The notes beneath the pieces were generated by a model. It saw only the letters and a list, made by a program, of their open reading frames with translations, was not told the origin of the DNA and did no database searches. Positions 52,323 to 59,827 of a stretch of DNA of 64,000 nt are shown here, in pieces. The stretch covers positions 2,437,001 to 2,501,000 of the forward strand of contig NZ_JAOTIK010000001.1 in NCBI RefSeq assembly GCF_030116705.1. The letters run 5' to 3'. The translations under genes were made by a program, and so were the position numbers. This DNA comes from Streptomyces sp. ML-6. Its GTDB lineage: Bacteria; Actinomycetota; Actinomycetes; Streptomycetales; Streptomycetaceae. The stretch's first letter is position 1, and each line of letters starts with the position of its first letter.

Positions 52323-53464
52323 CGGGTGCCTCCGTTGACCGCGAGAAGGGTGCGCATGCGGGACTCGGCCAGTTCCGGGTCGGGGAACAGGCCCAGCCGG
52401 TCGGCGAGTTCGTACGCCTTCGCCAGGTGCGGCAGCGAGCGGGCGGACTGCAGGCCGCCGACCATGGTGAAGTGGTCCTGGTGGCCGGCCAGCCAGGCGA
52501 GGAACACCACGCCCGTCTTGTAGAAGCGGGTGGGGGCCTGGAAGAGGTGGCGGGACAGTTCGACCGTGGGGTCGAGGAGGTTCCGGAACCCCTGGACGTC
52601 GCCGGTGTCCAGCACCCGTACCGCGTGGGCGGCCAGCGGGCCCAGCGGGTCGAAGATGCCGAGCAGGGCGTGGCTGAAGCCCTGGTCGTCGCCCGCGATC
52701 AGCTCGGGGTAGTTGAAGTCGTCGCCGGTGTAGCAGCGCACCCCGCCCGGGAGGCGGCGGCGGACGTCGATCTCGCGCTCCGCGTCGAGCAGGGAGATCT
52801 TGATGCCGTCGACCTTGTCCGGGTGTTCGGCGATGACCTTCAGGAACGTGTCGGTGGCGGCGTCGAGGTCCGAGGAGCCCCAGTAGCCGTCCAGCGCGGG
52901 GTCGAACATCGGGCCCAGCCAGTGCAGGACGACCGGTTCGGACGCCTGGCGCAGCAGGTGCGCGTACGTCTCCAGGTAGTCCTCGGGCCCCTTTGCCGCG
53001 GCGGCGAGCGCGCGGGAGGCCATCAGGATGGCCTGGGCGCCGCTCTCCTCGACGAGGGCGAGCTGCTCCTCGTACGCGGCGCGCACCTCGGTGAGCGAGG
53101 CGGGCCCGGCGGGGAGCTGGTCGGTGCCGACGCCGCAGGCGATGCGGCCGCCGACCGCCTTCGCCTCGGCGGCGGAGCGGCGGATCAGTTCGGCCGCGCC
53201 CGCCCAGTCCAGGCCCATGCCGCGCTGGGCGGTGTCCATCGCCTCGGCGACGCCCAGGCCGTGCGACCAGAGGTGGCGGCGGAAGGCGAGGGTGGCGTCC
53301 CAGTCGACGGCCGCCGGGGAGTCGGGGCTGATGTCGGCGTACGGGTCGGCGACGACGTGGGCCGCCGAGAAGACCGTGCGGGAGGCGAGCGGGCTGCCGC
53401 CGGGTGCCAGGTCGAGCGGGGTGGTGCGGGGCTCGTACGGGCCCTGCGGGAGGTGGATGGTCAT
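52319..53464 (-). CDS. DUF993 / dihydrodipicolinate-synthase-like protein
   Basis: 381 aa from ATG 53464. The family is annotated DUF993 and is distantly related to class I lyases of the DapA group. VDGIKISLLDAEREIDVRRR contains a lysine placed like the Schiff-base lysine of DapA (GIKD/GIKI). Other conserved pieces are FRRHLWSHGLGVAEAMDTAQ, RIACGVGTDQLP, EPVVLHWLGPMFDPALDGYWG and YTGDDFNYPELIAGD. A retro-aldol or dehydratase reaction on a keto-sugar is a reasonable inference, but no reaction is established for the family to my knowledge. Confidence 0.85.
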   Translation of the reverse strand: MTIHLPQGPYEPRTTPLDLAPGGSPLASRTVFSAAHVVADPYADISPDSPAAVDWDATLAFRRHLWSHGLGVAEAMDTAQRGMGLDWAGAAELIRRSAAEAKAVGGRIACGVGTDQLPAGPASLTEVRAAYEEQLALVEESGAQAILMASRALAAAAKGPEDYLETYAHLLRQASEPVVLHWLGPMFDPALDGYWGSSDLDAATDTFLKVIAEHPDKVDGIKISLLDAEREIDVRRRLPGGVRCYTGDDFNYPELIAGDDQGFSHALLGIFDPLGPLAAHAVRVLDTGDVQGFRNLLDPTVELSRHLFQAPTRFYKTGVVFLAWLAGHQDHFTMVGGLQSARSLPHLAKAYELADRLGLFPDPELAESRMRTLLAVNGGTR

Positions 53465-53588
53465 AACGCGGATCAGCTCCGGGGCGCGGTGCGGGAGTCG
53501 GGTCGTCGCGGGGAAGGTCCCGGGCTCCGGGACGGACGGGCGGCCGTCCCGGAAGCGGATCCGGGACGGCCGTGCGGGAGGGCGGTCC

Positions 53589-54740
53589 TCACAGGGACAG
53601 CTCGGGGACGTCGAGGCGGCGGCCCTCCGCGTGGGACTTCAGGCCCAGCTCGGCGAGCTGCACGCCGCGGGCGCCGGCCATCAGGTCCCAGGTGTACGGC
53701 TCGTCGAGCACGACGTGGCGCAGGAAGAGCTCCCACTGGGCCTTGAAGCCGTTGTCGAAGACGGCGTTGTCGGGGACTTCCTGCCACTGGTCGCGGAAGG
53801 ACTCGGTGACCGGGAGGTCGGGGTTCCAGACCGGCTTGGGGGTGGCCGAGCGGTGCTGGACGCGGCAGTTGCGCAGGCCGGCGACGGCGGAGCCGTGCGT
53901 GCCGTCCACCTGGAACTCGACGAGCTCGTCACGGTTGACGCGGACCGCCCAGGAGGAGTTGATCTGCGCGACCGCGCCGCCCTCCAGCTGGAAGACGCCG
54001 TACGCGGCGTCGTCGGCGGTGGCGGCGTACGGCTTGCCCTGCTCGTCCCAGCGCTGCGGGATGTGCGTCTGGACGTGCGCCTGGACGGTGGTGACCCGGC
54101 CGAACAGCTCGTGGAGCACGTACTCCCAGTGCGGGAACATGTCGACGACGATGCCGCCGCCGTCCTCCGCGCGGTAGTTCCAGGACGGGCGCTGGGCCTC
54201 CTGCCAGTCGCCCTCGAAGACCCAGTAGCCGAACTCGCCGCGCACGGAGAGGATCTCGCCGAAGAAGCCGCCGTCGATGAGGCGCTTCAGCTTCAGCAGG
54301 CCCGGCAGGAAGATCTTGTCCTGGACGACGCCGTGCTTGATGCCGGCGTCGCGGGCGATGCGGGCCAGCTCCAGGGCGCCCTCGACGTCCGTGGCGGTGG
54401 GCTTCTCGGTGTAGACGTGCTTGCCCGCCGCGATCGCCTTCTTGATCGCCTCGACCCGGGCCGAGGTGACCTGGGCGTCGAAGTAGATGTCGATGCTGTC
54501 GTCGGCGAGCACCGCGTCGAGGTCGGTGGACCACTCGGTCAGGCCGTGCTTGGCGGCCAGCTCCTCCAGCGCGTGGGCGCGGCGGCCGACCAGCACGGGC
54601 TCGGGCCACAGCACGTCCCCGTCGCCGAGGTCGAGGCCGCCCTGCTCGCGGATCGCGAGGATCGAGCGCACCAGGTGCTGCCGGTACCCCATGCGACCCG
54701 TGACGCCGTTCATGGCGATGCGCACTGTCCTGCGTGTCAC
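53589..54740 (-). CDS. Gfo/Idh/MocA-family NAD(P)-dependent sugar oxidoreductase
   Basis: 383 aa from GTG 54740, fixed by GGAGGAAG 5 bases upstream. The Rossmann part starts VRIAMNGVTGRMGYRQHLVRS, an atypical G-x-x-G-x-x-G, with DIYFDAQVTSARVEAIKKAI and KHVYTEKPTATDVEGAL, whose EKP lysine is the catalytic residue of the family. The second domain has DGGGIVVDMFPHWEYVLHELF, placing the His/Asp typical of substrate binding. It likely oxidises a sugar or cyclitol to a keto-sugar, the first step of the operon's pathway. A LacI-type operator lies just upstream. Confidence 0.9.
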   Translation of the reverse strand: MTRRTVRIAMNGVTGRMGYRQHLVRSILAIREQGGLDLGDGDVLWPEPVLVGRRAHALEELAAKHGLTEWSTDLDAVLADDSIDIYFDAQVTSARVEAIKKAIAAGKHVYTEKPTATDVEGALELARIARDAGIKHGVVQDKIFLPGLLKLKRLIDGGFFGEILSVRGEFGYWVFEGDWQEAQRPSWNYRAEDGGGIVVDMFPHWEYVLHELFGRVTTVQAHVQTHIPQRWDEQGKPYAATADDAAYGVFQLEGGAVAQINSSWAVRVNRDELVEFQVDGTHGSAVAGLRNCRVQHRSATPKPVWNPDLPVTESFRDQWQEVPDNAVFDNGFKAQWELFLRHVVLDEPYTWDLMAGARGVQLAELGLKSHAEGRRLDVPELSL

Positions 54741-54761
54741 GAAACTTCCTCCATGCAACCG

Positions 54762-54777
54762 TAGCAAGCGCTTTCTA
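54762..54777. promoter_or_regulatory. LacI-family operator in the divergent promoter region
   Basis: TAGCAAGCGCTTTCTA is a 16-bp palindrome with one mismatched pair, centred on AAGCGCTT, the core of many LacI-family operators. It lies 22 bp upstream of the oxidoreductase start and 104 bp before the lacI-type gene. It is the expected binding site of that regulator. Confidence 0.85.
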
Positions 54778-54880
54778 TCGGTGATGACGCTAGCCTGCCG
54801 ACAGCAATCCGGACAAGAGGGGGCTCCCCCGCATCTCCTCCCGCTCCCCGTCCCCCCTCGTCACTCCTCGGAGGAAAGCG

Positions 54881-56041
54881 ATGACAGTCACCCTGGCGGA
54901 TGTGGCGGCTCGCGCCCGGGTGTCCCCGGCGACCGTGTCCCGCGTGCTGAACGGCAACTACCCCGTGGCCGCCTCCACCCGGGAACGGGTGCTGCGCGCG
55001 GTGGACGAGCTGGACTACGTGCTCAACGGCCCGGCGAGCTCGCTCGCGGCGGCCACGTCCGACCTGGTCGGCATCCTGGTCAACGACATCGCCGACCCGT
55101 TCTTCGGGATCATGGCGGGGGCGGCGCAGACCGAGATCGGCGGGCCGGGGGACGGTTCGGGCCGGGCCGGCGGCGAGAAGCTCGCCGTGGTCTGCAACAC
55201 CGGCGGCTCGCCCGAGCGCGAGCTCACCTACCTCACCCTGCTCCAGCGCCAGCGCGCCGCGGCCGTGGTGCTGACCGGGGGTGCCGTGGAGGACCCGGCG
55301 CACCGGGCCGCGATGTCCGCCAAGCTGACCCGGCTCGCGGACGCGGGCACCCGGGTGGTGCTGTGCGGGCGGCCCCCGCTGCCGGACAACGAGGCGGTCG
55401 TGGCCACGCTGGCCTTCGACAACCGGGGCGGGGGCCGTCGCCTCACCGAGCACCTGCTCGCGCTGGGCCACCGGCGGATCGGCTACGTCGCGGGCCCCTC
55501 GGAGCGCACGACGACCCGCCACCGCCTGGAGGGACACCTGAAGGCGATGCGCGCGGCGGGGCTCGTCGGCGACGGTACGGACACGGGGACGCAGCCGCCC
55601 GGCGGGTACGGGGAACGGCCCGTCGGCGACGGTACGCACACGGGGGCACGTCCGCCCGGCGGGTACGAGGAACGGCTCGTCGTCCACGGCCCCTACGACC
55701 GGCGGTCGGGCTACGAGGCCACGGTCGAACTCCTGCGCCGCGAACCGGAGGTGACGGCCGTCGTCGCCGCGAACGACACGGTGGCCCTGGGCGCGAGCGC
55801 GGCGATCCGGGACCGCGGGCTGCGCATCCCCGAGGACGTCTCGGTGGCGGGCTTCGACGACCTGCCGTTCTCGGTGGACGCGGTGCCGGCGCTGACGACG
55901 GTACGGCTGCCGCTCTTCGAGGCGGGGGCCCGGGCGGGGCGGCTGGCCATGGGCAAGGAGACCCCGCCGCCCGGCGGAATCGCCACGATCCCGGCCGAGT
56001 TGATGGTCCGCGGCTCGACGGCGCCGCCGCGGGGGCGGTGA
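54881..56041 (+). CDS. LacI-family transcriptional regulator of the divergent sugar operon
   Basis: 386 aa from ATG 54881 with GGAGGAAAG upstream. The N-terminal HTH is textbook: VTLADVAARARVSPATVSRVLNG, with hinge helix LNGPASSLAAA. The periplasmic-binding-protein-like ligand domain follows (residues 60-380), with GILVNDIADPFFG, ALGHRRIGYVAGP, VVAANDTVALGA and DVSVAGFDDLPFS. A tandem 19-residue duplication at residues 229-266 is inserted in the ligand domain after MRAAGL. It should repress the oxidoreductase-DUF993-isomerase operon until a sugar ligand binds. Confidence 0.94.
   Translation: MTVTLADVAARARVSPATVSRVLNGNYPVAASTRERVLRAVDELDYVLNGPASSLAAATSDLVGILVNDIADPFFGIMAGAAQTEIGGPGDGSGRAGGEKLAVVCNTGGSPERELTYLTLLQRQRAAAVVLTGGAVEDPAHRAAMSAKLTRLADAGTRVVLCGRPPLPDNEAVVATLAFDNRGGGRRLTEHLLALGHRRIGYVAGPSERTTTRHRLEGHLKAMRAAGLVGDGTDTGTQPPGGYGERPVGDGTHTGARPPGGYEERLVVHGPYDRRSGYEATVELLRREPEVTAVVAANDTVALGASAAIRDRGLRIPEDVSVAGFDDLPFSVDAVPALTTVRLPLFEAGARAGRLAMGKETPPPGGIATIPAELMVRGSTAPPRGR
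55565..55678 (+). repeat. 57-bp in-frame tandem duplication inside the LacI-type gene
   Basis: Two copies of 57 bp (55565-55621 and 55622-55678) encode VGDGTDTGTQPPGGYGERP and VGDGTHTGARPPGGYEERL. They form a G/P/T-rich loop in the ligand-binding domain that most LacI relatives lack. Confidence 0.95.
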
Positions 56042-56102
56042 GCGGGCGGAAGGTCCTGTGACGGCCCCGGACACGGCCACGACACTTCTGGACGCGGCCT
56101 CA

Positions 56103-56153
56103 ACCGGGGCTGGACCGGGGCCAGTTCGATGATGGACCGGGGCTGGACCGGGG
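56103..56153 (+). promoter_or_regulatory. Array of four ACCGGGG heptamers phased at 11 bp, candidate SARP binding site of lanM
   Basis: ACCGGGG occurs at 56103, 56114, 56136 and 56147, each heptamer followed by 4 bp; the missing third position (56125) is TTCGATG. SARP regulators bind heptamer direct repeats separated by 4 bp on one DNA face. The array lies 129-179 bp before lanM, and a SARP gene is encoded in the same locus. I could not place -35/-10 elements with confidence. Confidence 0.6.
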
Positions 56154-56281
56154 CCCGTTCCGGTCTCCGTCCGGGTTCCGGCAGAAAGATGGGGGCGTTG
56201 CCCCCATGCCTTGCGGAGCCTCCACCGGAAGGATGGGGTTCGGCGGACCGGTCGATGCCGGCGCCGGACCGAGGAGGTGCG

Positions 56282-59200
56282 ATGACGGAGATCGATACGG
56301 GCGCCGACGAACGGCTGTGCGTCTCTTCCGCGTCACGCCCGTCCGCGGCAGCGGGACACCCCGCCGATGCGGTCGGCCTGCTGGAGGCCGAGCGGCCCTC
56401 GATGCCCGCGGCCTCCGGACCCCCCGGGCCCCCCGGGGTCTCCTGGGCGGACGACCGGTGGTGGCGGCCCGCGCTGACCGAGGAGCGCTCCCGCGCCCGT
56501 ACCCCGGACTGGGCGCTGTTCGTCCAGGACGCGGTCTCCGCCGCCCCCGAGAGGGCGGAGATCGCCGACGGGGAGGACCGGCCGGGGCTGCGCGGGTTCG
56601 AGTGCGTCCTCGCCCCGTTCACCGCCTGCGCGGCGCGACGGATGCTGGACGGGTTGCCGCCCCGGGTGGGCCGGTGCACCGATCTGGACGCCGTGCGCGA
56701 CGACTTCGAGCGCCATCTGGCCCGGCGGCTCGCCCGGCTCGCCGCCCGGACCCTGGTCCTGGAGCTGCACACGGCGCGGCGGGGCGGCCGGCTCGCCGGG
56801 GCGGCCCCCGAGGACCGGTTCACGGACTTCCTGCGGCTGACCGGTTCCCGGTCCGGGCTGGCCGCGCTCTGCACCGCGTACCCCGTACTGGCCCGGATCC
56901 TGGCGCGTGCCGCGCTCGACGCCGCCGCCGCGCTGACCGAGATGCTCGTACGGTTCGCCGCGGACCGTCCGGTGCTGCCGGGCGTCCGCACCGCCCCCGG
57001 AGGAACCCCGTCCCAGGGGGCTTCCTCCGGGGCGGGCGCGGGCGCCGGGCGGCTGGTGGGGGTCGTGCCGGGGGCCGGGGACGGTCACCGGGGCGGGCGC
57101 ACCGTGATGCTGCTCCGGTTCGAGGACGGCGCCCGGCTGGTCTACAAGCCTCGCCCGCTCGCCGCGCACCGGCACTTCAACGAACTGGTCCAGTGGTTCA
57201 ACGCGCTGCCCGGCACGCCCGGTCTGCGTACGCTCGCCCTGCTGGACCGGGGGTCGTACGGCTGGGTGGAGTTCGTCGCGGAACGGCCCTGCCGCTCGGC
57301 CCGTCAGGTCGAGGTCTTCTACCGGCGCCAGGGGGCCCTGCTGGCCCTGCTGCACGCGCTGGACGGCACCGACCTGCACCACGAGAACCTGATCGCGGAC
57401 GGGGAGCACCCGGTGCTCGTCGACGTGGAGACGCTGTTCCACCCGCCGCTGCCCGCCGCGGGTTCGGACGATCCGGCGGCCCGCGCCCTGCACGACTCGG
57501 TGCACCGGGTGGGGCTGCTGCCGCAGCTGCTCGTCGGGGACGAGACGGCGCTCGACATGTCCGGCATCGGCGGCGGGCAGGCGGCCGAGTCCCCGGTGCG
57601 CAGCCCCGACTGGGCCGACGCGGGGACCGACCGGATGCGGCTGGTGCGCCGGACGGCCCGGTTCGGCGAGTCGGCCAACCGGCCCCGGCTGACCAGGACG
57701 CCCGCCGACCCGTCCGCCTTCACCCGCGCGCTGTGCGCCGGATTCCGCGCCGGCTACACCGCGATCAAGGCGGCCCGTACTGAACTCCTGTGTCCCGGCG
57801 GGCTGTTGGAGCGTTTCGCGCACGACGAGGTGCGGGTGGTGGCGCGGCCCACCTGGGTGTACTCCTCGCTCCTGGACGAGTCCACGCACCCGGACCTGAT
57901 GAGGGACGCCGCCGAACGGCACGAGGTGCTCGCGCTGCTGGGCACCGACGTCCTGGGCTCCTCCGCGCTGCCCGGCCTGCTGGACGAGGAGATCGCCCAG
58001 CTCTGGGCGGGGGACGTGCCCCTGTTCACCGCCCTGCCCGAACGCACCGACCTGTGGGGCGGGAACGGCCGGCTGCTGCCCGGGACGCTCGCCAGGACCG
58101 GGCTGTCCCTGGTCCGGGAGAAGCTGGCGGCCATGGACACGGTGGACCGGCAGGACCAGGAACGGATCATCCGCGCCGCGATGGTGACCACCTCCCGCGA
58201 ACCCGCCCACTCCCCCGGTCCCGGCCCGCGCCGGGCCCGTACGGCCGCGACCGCGCCGGAGCCGGAGCAGCTGCTCGCGGCGGCCCGTTCGGTCGGCGAC
58301 CAGCTGGTCTCCCAGGCCTACTCCGGGCCCACCCGGCTGAACTGGATCGGTCTGGAGCTGCTCGGCGAGCGCTACTGGCGGCTGGGCCCGATGGCCGCCG
58401 ACGTGGCGGGCGGCTACACCGGTACGGCGTGCTTCCTCGCCCAGCTCGCCTCGCTCACCGGGGCGGACCGGTACGCGGCGGCCGCCCGGGACGCGCTGGC
58501 GCCCCTCGCCGGGCTGCTGGACTCGCTGCACGCACGCCCGGACGACCTGGGCCCGGTGGGCTCGGGCGCGTTCGCCGGGCTCGGCGGGATCGCGTACGTA
58601 CTGGCCCAGGTCTCGGACACGCTGGACGACCCGCGCCTCGGTGAACTGGTGCTGCCCGCACTGCGGTTGACCGGTGCCGCGGCGAGTGCCGAGAGCGAGT
58701 ACGGGGTGCGCGGGGGCACGGCCGGCGGGCTGGTCGGTCTGCTCGCCGGGTACCGGACCACCGGACGGGCCGATGTGTGGCGCGGGGCGGAACGCTGCGC
58801 CGGGCTGCTGCGCGAGGCGCCGTTGCCGGACGCGCCGGGGTTCGCCGACGGGTCCGCCGGGATCGGCTGGGCGCTGCTGCGCTTCGCCGAGGCGGGCGGT
58901 GGCGAGCCGTACCGCGCCTCGGGGCTCGCCGCGCTGCGGGCCGCGACCGGTGCGGTGGGGCCGGACGTCTCCTGGTGCCGGGGCCGGACGGGCGTGGCGC
59001 TGGCCGTGCTGGACAGCCCGGCGGCGCGGGCCGACCCGGCGCTGTCCGCCTGGGCGCGCGAGGCGGCGGCGGACATCGCACGGTCCGAGCCGCCGCCGGA
59101 CGACAGCCTGTGCCACGGCGAGCTCGGCGTCCTCGAACTGCTGCGCCTCGGCGAGCCCTCGGGTGCGCGCACCCGGTGGGTGGAGCGGGCCGGGGCGCTG

Positions 59201-59386
59201 CTCGCGGCGGCCGACCGGGCGAAGCCGCGCTGCGGCACCCCCGGTCAGGTACCGCACCCGGGGCTGCTGACCGGGCTCGCGGGCATCGGGCACGGGCTGC
59301 TGCGGGCGGGCTTCCCCGACCGGGTGCCGTCGCTGCTGCTGCTCGCCGGGCCCACCGCACCCGTCACACCCGCCTCATCCCACTGA
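56282..59386 (+). CDS. lanM: Class II lanthipeptide synthetase LanM
   Basis: 1034 aa from ATG 56282, GAGGAGG upstream. The N-terminal dehydratase (residues 60-640) contains VYKPRPLAAHRHFNELVQWF, GTDLHHENLIADGEHPVLVD and FETLFHPP-like VDVETLFHPP, as in the DUF4135 kinase-like fold. The C-terminal LanC cyclase (about 675-1030) has the GxxG repeats (GGYTGTACFL, GSGAFAGLGGIAYV, GSAGIGWALL) and zinc ligands Cys899 in SWCRGRTG and Cys944-His945 in LCHGELG. LanM phosphorylates and eliminates Ser/Thr in the precursor and adds Cys to the products. It is the first gene of the locus, and the precursor-like gene follows 179 bp downstream. Confidence 0.95.
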   Translation: MTEIDTGADERLCVSSASRPSAAAGHPADAVGLLEAERPSMPAASGPPGPPGVSWADDRWWRPALTEERSRARTPDWALFVQDAVSAAPERAEIADGEDRPGLRGFECVLAPFTACAARRMLDGLPPRVGRCTDLDAVRDDFERHLARRLARLAARTLVLELHTARRGGRLAGAAPEDRFTDFLRLTGSRSGLAALCTAYPVLARILARAALDAAAALTEMLVRFAADRPVLPGVRTAPGGTPSQGASSGAGAGAGRLVGVVPGAGDGHRGGRTVMLLRFEDGARLVYKPRPLAAHRHFNELVQWFNALPGTPGLRTLALLDRGSYGWVEFVAERPCRSARQVEVFYRRQGALLALLHALDGTDLHHENLIADGEHPVLVDVETLFHPPLPAAGSDDPAARALHDSVHRVGLLPQLLVGDETALDMSGIGGGQAAESPVRSPDWADAGTDRMRLVRRTARFGESANRPRLTRTPADPSAFTRALCAGFRAGYTAIKAARTELLCPGGLLERFAHDEVRVVARPTWVYSSLLDESTHPDLMRDAAERHEVLALLGTDVLGSSALPGLLDEEIAQLWAGDVPLFTALPERTDLWGGNGRLLPGTLARTGLSLVREKLAAMDTVDRQDQERIIRAAMVTTSREPAHSPGPGPRRARTAATAPEPEQLLAAARSVGDQLVSQAYSGPTRLNWIGLELLGERYWRLGPMAADVAGGYTGTACFLAQLASLTGADRYAAAARDALAPLAGLLDSLHARPDDLGPVGSGAFAGLGGIAYVLAQVSDTLDDPRLGELVLPALRLTGAAASAESEYGVRGGTAGGLVGLLAGYRTTGRADVWRGAERCAGLLREAPLPDAPGFADGSAGIGWALLRFAEAGGGEPYRASGLAALRAATGAVGPDVSWCRGRTGVALAVLDSPAARADPALSAWAREAAADIARSEPPPDDSLCHGELGVLELLRLGEPSGARTRWVERAGALLAAADRAKPRCGTPGQVPHPGLLTGLAGIGHGLLRAGFPDRVPSLLLLAGPTAPVTPASSH

Positions 59387-59425
59387 CCACCAGCCGCACT
59401 CCACTGACCACTCGCCCGCCCCGTA

Positions 59426-59507
59426 CCGTCCCTCCTCCCCGTCCCATCCGTCCCTTCTCCCCCCGTCCGTCCTACCCGTCCCTCCTCCTCCGTTCCTCCT
59501 TCCTCGC
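59426..59507 (+). repeat. Pyrimidine-rich tract between lanM and the precursor gene
   Basis: About 80 bases are almost entirely C and T with scattered G (repeated CCGTCC/CCTCCT units). Just before it, CCACTGACCAC is repeated at 59380-59390 and 59401-59411. The tract may impede transcription or RNA folding between the synthetase and its substrate; no function is established. Confidence 0.6.
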
Positions 59508-59565
59508 ACCGCTCATCACCACACGGTTCACGGAACGACAACCCCCTACAGAAGAGGCAGAGATC

Positions 59566-59757
59566 ATGCAGAGCACCGAAGCTTCCGCCATCCTCTCCAC
59601 CGACGCCATGGACGACTTCGCCGACGAGCACCCCGCCGGCAGGATCACCCTGGGCGCGGGCGGCAGACTCGGTCTGCGCAGCAGCATCCTCAGCTCCACC
59701 GACGGCAACATCGGCTCCACCACGGACCTGCCGTGGACCACCATGACCTGGAACTGA
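59566..59757 (+). CDS. lanA: Putative class II lanthipeptide precursor without cysteine
   Basis: 63 aa from ATG 59566, with GAGG about 10 bases upstream. The N-terminal half (EASAILSTDAMDDFADEHPAG) is acidic and leader-like. The C-terminal half, from about SSILSSTDGNIGSTTDLPW to the end TTMTWN, holds eleven Ser/Thr residues that LanM could dehydrate. There is no cysteine anywhere in the peptide, so lanthionine rings cannot form within it. Position directly after lanM and codon bias support a real gene. It may belong to the SCO0268-like group of streptomycete precursors, but I cannot verify this. The cleavage site is unknown; after GAGG is possible. Confidence 0.8.
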   Translation: MQSTEASAILSTDAMDDFADEHPAGRITLGAGGRLGLRSSILSSTDGNIGSTTDLPWTTMTWN

Positions 59758-59791
59758 CTTAACTCCTTTTCAGATCAAGACATTTGACGCG

Positions 59792-59821
59792 CTGACCAGC
59801 GGGCGGTGCCTCGAGTAGCCT
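59792..59821 (+). promoter_or_regulatory. Possible leaderless promoter of the LAL regulator gene
   Basis: CTGACC (59792-59797) and TAGCCT (59816-59821) are separated by 18 bp. The -10-like element ends 6 bases before ATG 59828, and no ribosome site precedes that ATG, both consistent with leaderless mRNA. Confidence 0.4.
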
Positions 59822-59827
59822 GCGTAC

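Noticed and set aside
59245..59631. Minus-strand ORF opposite the precursor gene
   Set aside because: Its N-terminus is the antisense of the precursor coding region, and the rest is low complexity over the pyrimidine tract.
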